Assembly (NCBI GenBank): GCA_012295275.1
Contig: CM022671.1
Coordinates: 13,086,678-13,150,677, forward strand
From: Chrysomallon squamiferum
Lineage: Eukaryota; Mollusca; Gastropoda; Neomphalida; Peltospiridae
DNA: 64,000 nucleotides
Reading direction: 5' to 3'
Position numbers and translations under genes: made by a program. Under the pieces are notes generated by a model that had not been told where the DNA came from, searched no databases, and saw nothing but the letters and a program-made list of their open reading frames with translations. The first letter of the stretch is position 1. The number at the start of each line of letters is the position of its first letter. Shown one piece after another: positions 50,690 to 62,240 of the stretch.

Positions 50690-53600
50690 TGTGTGTAGGT
50701 ATATGTGTTATTCTTTGTTTAGCTATTATGGCTGGATAAGTAATGTTGGGATCTTTTATATTTTACAATAGAACTCATCAGATATTTCTATAAATTTTAA
50801 AATTCACTGACCTTTCATATTCATTTGACTAGATGGATAGGCAGGCATGCTCCAACTTTATAACACTTAAATAAATAAAAAAAATTATACTTACTGGTTA
50901 TAAAATAGAATAATAATAATCATGTCATTTATGAATAATATTCTAAATGTGTTATTCATAATGTGTACAAATCTTAGAATTAAAATAAAATAATATTATG
51001 TTTTTTATTAATTTTATGCAGAGGTAACAATGTTTATTAATACAGTTTCCTCATTAAAAATATAGCTGTCCATGTGATCTGTACATCCATATAAAACTAA
51101 AAATGAAAGTAAACAATACTGTGTTACTTAGTAATTTTTCTGGCTTTGACAAACTATTATGTCCCATGGTGAATGAGTGACTGGCATCATGACATGTTAC
51201 ACCCACACAAAACCATGAAACAAAGTTACATAAGCCCATTATGGTAAGCTTAATAATGACAAACTTTAATTCTGCTCTAATATCTAATCCAGTGGGTTAA
51301 AAGAAATCCATGTGACATTCACAGTTCTATTAACATGGTCACTGGTTTTTATCTAAATAGCATATGTGCAAATAAATTTTATGCCTAGTTGAGTTTGACT
51401 GAATGATAGTGTATTAAATTACCACTGTGACTCACTCAACTATGTCCCTCTGGTAACAATGTACATAGCTCCATTCTTTAATCATAACTTGAAAAAAAGA
51501 ATGAAAAAGAATAACTTCTATTATCAAATTGAGCCCAGAGTATATTAAAGAAAATTTAATTTGGCTAGTATTGTCATAGAGTTGTGCTATGTTAGGGGCA
51601 GAAGTAGAGGTTCTGAATGTTTAGTTTAAGGAGACAGATTTTAAACATTTAAAAATTAAATTGTTTTGTTTTTCTTGTTATTGTTATCATAATTGTGATT
51701 ACAGTGATTATCATCATCATCATCAGTATCATTATAATGATAATGATGATGATGATGATGATAGTGATGATGATGATGTTAGTAATGATCATCATTATTA
51801 TTATTGTTATTGAAATATATTTCATAAACATTACAGACTGTTTTGAATGGTGGATAATAATCAAATTCTTTCTAATGTAGAAAAGATGATGTATGAATTC
51901 TTCCTCTTTTGTCAGATTAAAGTATACCAGTAAAATTAATTTATATACACATGTAATTAACATGTTATAATTGAAAATAAACCCTTTCTTTAATGTCTGG
52001 GTATAACTATTAAAATTATTTTCATCAACGATAATCATAATTATATTATCTTTATAATTATATTTATCATATACCACATTATGGGGTTTTAAGCTTTTTT
52101 CTATTTCTTTTTTTCTTCTGTTTCATTATTATTATTTATATATTTTTTAATTATTCTGTTTTTTGTTATTTTTTTTTTTTAGTTCCTTTAGGTTTGTGTT
52201 TTGCCTTTTGTTTACCAGTCTACTGATAATTCTTGTTTCAGTGCCATTGCAAAGTTTCTGTGACTACAGTTAAAGAAGACAAACAAAGACATCACTCACA
52301 AACCACATATGAGTATTTTATGCAATATGCCAATAACTACAGTGTGGCTTGTGAAATTAATAACCCAAATGCCTGAACAGTCACATTGGCCCTTTAATAC
52401 AAACAAAATTTGTTTTCCTTGCTAAGCCAGAGAAAGATAGTGTTATGTTTACAATGGTCTTTGATCAGAATTAATTTACTCATTAGCACTTTGAGTCTGA
52501 GTGGGTCAGTCAGATTGTGAAATCAAATGCCACTGAGGAGGAGGAGTCAAAGTAAATCAGTTTTTGCAGGACATTTACATGGCCTGATATAGAGAAAGAA
52601 TTAACATTTAATTTTGTTAGCACTGGTGTATTGTTAGGTGGGATGCTGTCTCACATGCTGATTTCTATCACATATGTGAAAGTTATGGTTTAATTTCATA
52701 TGGTTAAATATAGAGAAAATGTGTAAAAATGTTAAAAGTTTTTATTTTTTAATGTTCCAACTACTTTCAATAAATTAACGGAACTTTTTTAAAAACCAAT
52801 AAAGCCAGTGTCATATAAGGGTGTTTTATTATTATTATTTTTTTCTTTAGTTTTAAATATTATGCATGTTTGTAGGCACTTTTCAAGTGTTGAAAATCAT
52901 TATAAATGTGTTATTAAAAACTTTTTTTTTCACCTTCTGATTTTCATTTTATATTATTTTATCTGGGGGTTTTTGTTATTATTTTATAGTTGTTGCTGTT
53001 GTTTGTCTAACTTACACAAAAATATATAAATTGTAAGTATTTATGCATATTTTTTCATGACATATTCACTAAAATTTTACTTTTACTATTTCTTTTATTT
53101 CATTCTTTATATAACTTTTTGTTTTTGCTTTATTTTGCTGACACATTTTCCAGTATAAAAATGATGATCTGTATTACATAGATTCTAAGTACAAGAAAAG
53201 GATTTTAGAGTTTAAAAACAGCAACCCATATAACACCAATAAAAATCAATGATTCTGCAAATGAACAGAGTAATATTCATGGAATTATGCTGTTCAGATA
53301 ATGATACTGGCAAACTAGTTTTTGTAAGACTTGCAACATGTTGCAGTATCACTTTTCAGAACATGAATACCATGACCACATTGGATATTTTTACCAGAAT
53401 AACTCATGCATCTGTTGCATATGTTGTGTGGAAGAGTGGCAGTGGAGGAGTTTTGACTGGCCAAATAGACAGACAGCACTTTGTGTTGTAGTCTGTAGCC
53501 AGCCAGGCAGTAACACAAACTGAGACTACACTACCACACCTGTGTCTTATGCACCTGAATAATTATTTTCTATGCTAGATATTCACAGAAAACTAAAAAA

Positions 53601-54840
53601 GCAAGCAAGCAAACAAACAAATGACATAGACTTTTTTCTTAAGACCTGTTTGTTTCTCATCGTCTACCTTCCCATTTTTATGTGTTACTATAGCAACAGA
53701 TTCTGATAAGTTTAGAGGTGGGTTTTTTTGTACAAGTGTAATTGTTTTTAGAGGGAAAAACTTCTGCCGTATCTGGTGGAATTGAACAGTCTTCTTCGTG
53801 GCATTGCATGCACTTTCATATGGCCAGCATTACTTCTTTCTTCTAAATATTCCATCCAGCAGAAATAATAGACACCCAGACAGACCTCTTCATGACTTGT
53901 TTATCAGTTTTTACTCTATTTTCTCTACAATAAGAATATAAAAATTACATGTAATAGAAAGTTACTTGCAGTTTGACTCAAGTATTATTATTATTATTAT
54001 GTATACCAGAAACTTGTTTTTCCCCTCTATAGTTTGGCTTCATCATTATTTGATCATTATATCAGCACCTGTATTATTTACATTAGCTGTGCATATTGCT
54101 GTGTTATTATTGGCAATTTTATTATCTTTATGGGTACTGGTCTTCAAACTGACTACTGTTGACAGTTCAGTGACCAAGTATTTTAAGAATATTTTGCCAA
54201 TAACAGTGGGAGCCTTTTTAATTCTGGATTATTTCCAATAAATAGCAAAAATTTCTGTGATTTTCCAGTGATCTCTGAGAAATATCTGCAGGTTTTCTCT
54301 GGTATTTGCTGATTTTTTTTATTAGAGGCAGTAGACTCATTATGACTGCAGGGTTATATATCATTTTTATGTCATTGTGTCAGTAACCTGAGGGCAAGGT
54401 TTGAGCACAGGTGATAATATGTGTGGCTACATTGCAGCATTATAGAGTTAATTACTTACAGAAACAATGGTTGCTATTGAATATTCATCCAAGAGTGCAG
54501 TGTTTTAATAGCAGATTGACAAACTGTTGTTATTGTTTGTTTTTTGCTGGGATAAAACTCATTTCCATTAACAGAGCTAGCTAAATGCTGGAGATTTGCA
54601 ACTATCAAAGATTTATTCTGCTTTGACAATAAGTTCACAGCTTCTTAATTATTTTGTATCTCACTTTCTTAATTCTGTTTTGTTTACAACTCGACTGGGA
54701 CATAAAATTAAAAACAAACAAAAAACAACATTAAAGTACTGTTTATTTTTCAAAAATATTTTAAATCAAAACACTGGCTTTGTTTATTATGGTAGAATAT
54801 CCATCTATGAGATACATCAAACAGACTGATATCTACCTTT
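50690..54840. other. AT-rich non-coding stretch
   Basis: No gene recognised. It contains a palindromic ATC/GAT microsatellite near 51.7 kb and T-rich runs near 52.1 and 52.9 kb. Frames at 53249-53523 on both strands overlap one another and match no known family. The frame at 53966-54241 is hydrophobic but starts in an ATT repeat and lacks any supporting signal. Confidence 0.6.
51690..51815. repeat. Palindromic (ATC)n...(GAT)n microsatellite
   Basis: ATC units on the left and GAT units on the right flank a short palindromic centre TCATTATAATGA (51729-51740), so the tract can fold back on itself. The Met/Ile-repeat frames on both strands come from this array. Confidence 0.88.
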
Positions 54841-54859
54841 AACCAGTTGGCCAGGTAGC

Positions 54860-55500
54860 AAAGCATGGCCTTTTGACCTCTTGCACTGCCATCTAGTGAG
54901 AGGTCACAGAGTTAGTGGTTTTACTGAAGGTTTTTGCCTATGTTTGCCATGTGCAGGTTGAGCGAGTAAGGGAGAGACAAGCAGAAAGGGGAATGTCTGT
55001 TTAGCTATACAGAGTTCATATCTGTCTGATAACTAACCAGCCCAGAGACCAACACCAACCTCTGCTATCAGATGACGGCATTTGCATAAAGTTTTTACCC
55101 AGCATCCTTGCTACTTTACTCTGCCTCTAACTGTAAATTATATTCCAATGAGAACTAAAGGAAACCAGCTTCCAGTGTGCCAAAACTTTTCAACTGAGAT
55201 AAAAAAAGATAAGTTTTAAGGATATTATCTTAAGTTGGATTCCTGTACATTTTACCTGCAGTTTGAAAGTTTGTGAAGAATATACAAATTTTGTTGTTAA
55301 CATGTCACTTTGGAGCAAAGAGTGTTTCTTTACTGGATTAGAAAATTGAAGTATTTCTGGCTTTATTTACCTGGGTTTTTTGGTTGTTTTTTTCATACTT
55401 CTCAGTCACACTTGAATTGATTGTGGAAACATAATTTTGTCCCCCTCTCTCTCTCTCTCTTTGTCTTTGTTGTGTGAAAATGGTGGAATATTTTTCATTT
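54860..55500 (+). promoter_or_regulatory. Candidate promoter / 5' UTR-like block
   Basis: The composition is visibly more balanced than the surroundings. It contains an octamer ATTTGCAT (55080-55087) followed by a TATA-like CATAAAG, and a CT-rich run (55445-55460). It precedes the exon-like segment at 55548. A short upstream frame starts at an ATG with a good context (AAAATGG, 55480-55486). All of this is suggestive only; no transcription start can be assigned. Confidence 0.25.
54886..54899 (-). promoter_or_regulatory. CTCF-type motif
   Basis: The minus strand reads TCACTAGATGGCAG. The known bilaterian CTCF core is CCASYAGRKGGCRS, and this site fits all but the first base; the next two bases (TG) also fit the extended motif. 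It is flanked by the short inverted pair GACCTCT (54875-54881) and AGAGGTC (54899-54905), and lies at the left edge of a less AT-rich block. Occupancy cannot be judged from sequence. Confidence 0.45.
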
Positions 55501-55547
55501 GTTAAATACAAGACAGAGCTTTTTGGATAACATGTTCTGTGGTCTCA

Positions 55548-55644
55548 ATGACTAAAGAGATATGTCTTAAACAAGATCATTTCTCTGTTCAGGATTTACA
55601 ACTTTGGTCTTCAGTACCTTGGAATGGATTTTATGATTCTAAAA
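55548..55644 (+). CDS. Candidate first coding exon, unknown protein
   Basis: From the ATG at 55548 the segment encodes 32 residues with a non-repetitive, non-AT-biased composition, including HFSVQDLQLWSSVPWNGFYD. It ends one base into the next codon at a consensus donor AAAA|GTGAGT (GT at 55645-55646). The open frame upstream extends to a stop near 55504, so translation would start within this exon. Alternatively a pyrimidine-rich TTCTCTGTTCAG could serve as acceptor and make 55593-55644 an internal exon. I recognise no domain. The downstream exon is not evident nearby, as expected if introns are long. It may be a chance open segment; it is too short for certainty. Confidence 0.25.
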
Positions 55645-57584
55645 GTGAGTTTTTAAAAGTATTTGTTTTCACCTGTCATGTTATTATTATTATGTTATCT
55701 GTATGTATTTTTTAAAATATTAATTTTACTGTTACTGTAATTGTTATTATTATTCTGGTTGTTTGTTATTGTTACTAAAATTAGTGTTATTATGTTATTA
55801 TTATTGATTTTTAATTTTATAAACATTTTATTTTTTTCTATAAATATAGATAACTATTTTGATTTAATGACAGTAATAAATAAATATATGTAAAGTTATG
55901 TAAAGATGTTTTTCAAGAAAAAGTTTCTGATTACTGTTAAACTAAACAGTTTATTTTTGAGATGCCTGCAAACTGACCTTACTGTTTGTCAAGTTAATAT
56001 AGTCCAGAAAAAACTCTAGATAATTAACAAATAAACTTGACAGAAGATGAAAAAAAAATATGTTTCTCTTAAAACTAATGTATTTAAATACCGTTCAGCT
56101 GAAATTTGATTGTAACATCATCAGAAGGTTCCATATGTAAAATAAAAAACAAGGATTTTCTTTCTTTTTTTTAAACTTTTGTTTTTAACATGATTATAAC
56201 ATTATATTCTATTTTTCAAGGTATAATACATCACTGATAAAGATTTAGCCACTGTTAATCATATGTGTTTGGATTAGCTTTTAACCATAATATGTCAGTA
56301 ATACATATTTTACTATTGACCATCGTATATATTTATATTTCTTTTTAAATATAAAGTAAAAAAAGTGATGGGTATTTAACAAAAAGATTTCCTATGTAAA
56401 CTCTTACTCATCAAATTTGGTTTTCTTTTCTAACTTTAAGATTAATCTACAACCATGTTTTGTTTACTGGGAGATTAACATAATTAATTATTTGGCATGT
56501 CAGTTGTATTTGGTACATGGGTGTGAAGTAATGCACAGGTTATATCCCTGACAAAGCTGCTTCTGTTTATCAATTATTCTTAGAAATATATTATCCTCTC
56601 TTTCTTAAATACAGGTAATCTTAATTAGACAGAAATTATCATTTAAAGCAGTCTTTATCTGTTGCGAACTTACAGAATTTGTTTAATTGGTTAAGATACA
56701 TTAACAAATTCTGAAATAAAGCACATTATCAAACTATTACTCGACTGAAAGGTATTAAATGTGTAATTAAATTAAAAGTAATATCAGTTTTTATTATCAT
56801 GTGTTACTTGCATCCATGATTCATAATTGTCTGCACACCTTAAATTATAAATTATCTTATTCTTGTCACTGTCATTTTTTCGGTCCTCCTGTCTTTTCAG
56901 TTATCTCCCTAAAACATTTAAATAAAAATGTAATGCCTATCTACATAACAAAATCAGTAACCACAAACATTTAATTGTTCTCATCAGTTTCATGCACTAA
57001 GAAATTATGGAGATACCTTTTTTTTTTTGCATTTCGACTTTACCTTTGATTCATTCATATTTTGCATCTTGGCTGCAGTCAGGAAAGTTGATGTGAAAAA
57101 AAAAAGGGGATTTGTAATAAAAAAGAAAAGACATGTCAGAGTAATTTATAAAGTTGTTTTTTCAGGACATGATTTCTGTGTCCTTTCTTTTGTGTTGAGA
57201 ATGTTACATTGTTATTAATTTTATCAACTTTAATAAATATATTTACTGCACATTGCACTCACTAGCCTTTCATTTTGATATTCCATTAAACTAACATATT
57301 TTGGAGTTGTTCTGTTTAGCATTATAGCCAGTGTCACATCACTACTTTATCAAAGGACATGGTATGTTTATTCCTGTCTTTTAAAGTGTCACTTTTGCTA
57401 GATAGAAGGAATAGTCCAAGGTATGGTAAAATATATTTATTTTAACATCATGGAATTCTAGAACACAAAACAAAAGTAAAATAAATTACAAAACAGTGAG
57501 TAAATTCACTGCAATTAATAATTTTAGAAATACATTTCTGAAGTAATTTTAACAATGTTAACCTGTTTTAATTACTCTTTTCTA

Positions 57585-57612
57585 ATATATATATATGAGA
57601 GAGAGAGAGAGA
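57585..57612 (+). repeat. (AT)n-(GA)n microsatellite
   Basis: A short AT run passes directly into a GA run. Confidence 0.9.
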
Positions 57613-60600
57613 TGTTGATGCTTGATATTTTTATGTTTTTCATTTTTAAGATGCATATGATCAAACTAGAATCTCACAAACACACACACACACATATTAC
57701 AAGCCAACAACAAATTGCATTTGTCTTCACATTCTAAATGTTTATTTAGATTTTCCTCTGTTTTTCTACTATGCATTACAAGATAATTTTTCTTCATCAT
57801 CTTATTTTTATTAACACTGCTGTGATTTTAGCTTGTTAATAATAATTAACCTCTAGCTGTCCTAGTGGTATTGCAAATTTAAGGAGAAGAAAATGAGACT
57901 GAAAATGTATGGAATTCCTCACCAAGCTTTTCTTGATGGCTCAGCTTTGCCGTTGGGAATGCTACCAAGCTCTCTTTCTTGTTCAGCTCTTGCACAGAGA
58001 TAAATTTATAAATTCACCATAGGTTTGCAATCAACAGTGAAGTTGAAGCAGGATGGGCAAATTCTGAAGATTATGGACAGGTTCCTTAGAAGTGGATATG
58101 TAGACAAGCAACTGTTTGGTTTGTTCATTTTGACAGTCAGCAACAGAAAATGTTCTGACTCCAGAATGTTTCCAGAAAGGGAATACATGTGCATAGTATT
58201 AACTTTTATGAGTTATAAATAGAAGAATATGACCCTGGGCATGGTAACATCTCACCTGGATTGTTCTCTCAGATAAATGATTACCCACCCCATAGAGAAT
58301 TTTAATATTGTAATTATATGTAGATTTCAAAAACTGAGTACATAATGACAGATATGTTTTTTAAATCACCACTTGATCATGTAAGAGGTGTATAGTCATC
58401 ATGAGTTTTATCTGACTTGTAACAACATTCTTACAAATGAGAATCTAAGTATGTCCATATACATAATATTATTTTTATTAACATTTAAAACATTATTTTT
58501 AATAATTGGTATCCATTTAATGAATGGACCAATCTGGATAATTCTAATGCTGTTTTACTAATTAAGTGGCCAGACTTTTATAAATTTAGGAAGAATACTA
58601 TCATAATGATAAAAGCTAGTTGACAGAGTTTGTGCTGTGTTGCTGTCTTAGTAAGTAATTATGTTAGTGGAAGAAAAATCAATATACCATATCCCATACC
58701 TTTAGTTGCACGGACAAAATATAAATATTCTTGTAATGGAACTTAACTCCTCAATATGGTATCAAAGATCCGTTTCAGCTAACCAATACGAATAGCACAA
58801 GTTATGATAGCAGCATGTTTTAATCTCTCATAATCTTCATCTTGTTTCATTTTTGCTTAAATTTAGTTATGGCCATACAAGTACGTTTTTCTTTGGAAAA
58901 CACTCTCAAACCTACTTATGTTCTATATGATGTGGGTACACTGGACCACTTCAAATATGATAAACACTCAGGTAATATAAAGTGAAATTTATTCCAAGTT
59001 TAAAAGATATTTTAAAAACATCTTCATAAATCAGATATTTATCAAAGGTTCAAAAACAAATTCTAGCAGTTTCACCTTAAATGGGGAAATAAACAAAACT
59101 CATGGTCTAGGGGTCTGAACATTATTGCAGTGTCAATATAATACAGCACCTTTATACTTGACCTGCTGTCTCTTGTATATAATTTCACACTATCTGAGTT
59201 AGAATTAAAATAATACATATATAAAGTGATAGCAACTGCTTATAATGTGTTTATTGTTGTTTAGAAATAAATGGCACCAATTAAACCTGTTTTTTATTAT
59301 GAATAATTGGGTATGTTTTAAGATAATAAGCACCAAAGATACATTCTGCTAAAAGATTTTAGTGTAAATTGCATTTACTAAATGTATCATACAGATAATC
59401 TTTCAGTAAACTACTTTGGGAATATTAGACCACTGGTCTAGCTTGTCCCTCCTCATATGATGATATACCTAGGTTCACTAGATCTCTGTTACATAAGTTC
59501 TGGTGACATTATATGTGGAAATTACAAAAAGTCGCTTTTGATCCTTAAAATCACACAACTTAATATAGAATTGTTATTCTTGTGCACCATTCTCCCCTAT
59601 TTTATGTAATTATGCTTAGGCTGGATCTTTCCATCAGTTATGCCAGTAACCATGTAATATGTTGCATCTTGGTTACTAAACATGTAATATTTTTTGTATA
59701 GTACATTCATTTGTTTTTTTCATTGTTATCTTCCTTCTTGTTCCAAGTCTTATTTGTTTCAATATGGCATTTATAAGATTTTTGTGAACAGTTCTCCTAG
59801 TCTCTCCAGCCCTATCTTCTGTCTCTCTGAATTGACGTTCCTTTCTTGACAAATGGCAGCACAGTGTGCATGCATGTGGTTTTCATTGCCTGAGCTGCCA
59901 ATGATGAAATGTAATCTATTACTTTCACCTATATCTGATGAGCCTGGGGTGAGACTTTGGATGGGTAATTAGGGCTTTACTGGTGTGTATTTTTTTAGTG
60001 TGTATTTGTGTGTATGTGCATAGTTATTTTTAGATGTAGAATTTTTTTCTTTTAATTGATGATGAAAAAAACAAACAAAAAAATGTTTCTTACAAATTTA
60101 AAGTCTTACTTAATAATAATTTTCTCTATAGGTATTAACATGGGGTCCAGAATTTCATCTCTCTCTCTCTCTCATTTTTTTTTTTTTGTTGTTGATTTAA
60201 ACAAGATAATATTTTCTTTTTTCTTTCTGTACCTGAAAAATCATTATTTTTATTTAACGATGTCTTGATATGGTGTGAATTTTGCACATTTCTACAGAGT
60301 TTAGTGATCACACAGATATTCTGAAAATATCTGAATTATGTTTCACTTGGCTAATGCCATTCTAGTCCTGTTGATCTACTCCTCTATTCATTAACATGCA
60401 ATGGCAATTAAATAATAAATATTTTGGCATTATTGGGTTGTAGATGAAAGTGAATGGCAGAGGGGAAAGGAAAGTCAGAATGACATATGGCATATTTTAA
60501 AGAACTATAAAGATTAATAAATTGTATCTTTTCTGATATATGAATGCAATTTATAAAATTACAATGGTTTTAAACTAATTTTAATTTTGCAGATTAAAGT

Positions 60601-62188
60601 TCAAATGGTTTTGTATGATTTTGTTTTACATTTATTTATTTTTGCATTTAGCTTAAAAATTTTTTAAGTTTGTTGATTTTTGGGACCTGATTGTTAATAA
60701 AAACCTGTAATGATTATAATTAAACTATTTTTATAGCTCATACTAAATTGGAAAGATTCTGTTTTAAACATGTATTTTATATAAGAAGTTTCTGCATGTA
60801 CCTATGGCCTTACTATAAATACCATGATTTTTATGGGTTTTTTTTATTTATCAATAATTCAGGCAGTCTTGACCTCAGGTATCCTTTTTGTTAACTGGAA
60901 TCCTGTTATTTGTTGAATGAAAAATATTTTATTTTCTGTGTGATTGCTTGAATACCAGCTCCACATTGTCTAAGCTGGACGTGCCAAAAACCTGGTAAAA
61001 AAAATACTAACACTCATTAATCCACTGAGTTCACACCATTACTTAATGTAGTTAACTACAGATTCTTTTTATTTAAGTAGGCTTTTTTTTTTTATATCAC
61101 ATTTGTTTTCTCCACCAAATTTGTTACTGTCTTTGTTTTCTTCTCATAACTGACTTGTATGCAAAACAATTTAATAGTTCTAATTTATTTTGTTTGTTTA
61201 TTTTCCTCTGAGGCATATTAAAAAGACCCAGCTCACAAAGACTTGTAGTTTTGTGTTTGTTAGTTTTCAAGCAGAAGAGACATGATTGAAAAAGCTGATT
61301 TTCCACTTAACTTGGTTACCAAGATAGTCTACTTGTGACCTGTGTTCACAGTATGGGGTTCACACAAGTTTAAACTGCATGATTAACTTTTATAAGGAAA
61401 ATAAATATTCATTTATGAATTACAATGACTTTACTTTCTATTCAGATATTAAATAGTATTTGAAGAATACAATTAGTACATTTTTTTAGACAGTTTTAAT
61501 TAAATCTACAACGAGTAGCAGACTGTTAATTTTACAACTCCTGAACTGGAAAAATTGATTTCTTCTCTTCAAGTTGTTGATGGATATTACTTTTAAATAT
61601 GGTTATATATATGTGTCTGTGAGATTGTATTAAGATAAATGTACAAATGTACATATTAATCTACATATAGACAATCTTCATGGAGTTGCTTTGAAACAGC
61701 TGGCATTTCATAATTACAACAAAACAAAAAAGCAGCCAAAATAAGAGCCTAAAGTGGTCAGACTGGGAACCAGTGTTGGTGAATGGCATTTTCTTTATGG
61801 AAGAATATGGTCAACCATTGTCTTTTCCTATTTTTTTTATAGTGTAATGTGTAGTTAACCTTTGTCAGTAACCATGCTTATTGATACATTTTTATTTGTT
61901 TAATCTGCCCACCATGCAGATTCTTATTTTTATATTGGTCTGTCCCCCATATGATATTAGCTCATACAGTCATTAGAAAAAGATACTTAAATATGTTTTA
62001 TAGATTGTTGTATCAGGTATTATTACCATGGCTTGTGTTGTGTTTATTTCTCTAGGGGACAGACAGAACTATAGGTTTATAGAGATTGATGTTAATTTAG
62101 TTTCTATTCTTTGTCAGGGGCAATAAAAACACTGTCAACCAAGACAAGCCCTAAAACTTTAAAGATGTTTGATTGTGTGGGTCACATG

Positions 62189-62240
62189 ACCACACACACA
62201 TATGCATGCATGCACACACACATGCACCTATGCACTCTCA
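62189..62240 (+). repeat. (CA)n/(GCAT)n low-complexity tract
   Basis: CA dinucleotides mixed with TGCATGCA words, similar in style to the cluster near 29.06 kb. Confidence 0.8.

Noticed and set aside
51649-52077. 142-codon minus-strand frame, the longest in the window
   Set aside because: Much of it is Ile/Met repeat from the ATC/GAT array and the rest is ordinary AT-rich DNA.
60860-61000. Possible pogo-like terminus CAGTCTTGACCTCAGGTATCC
   Set aside because: No partner end or TA-flanked structure was found nearby.
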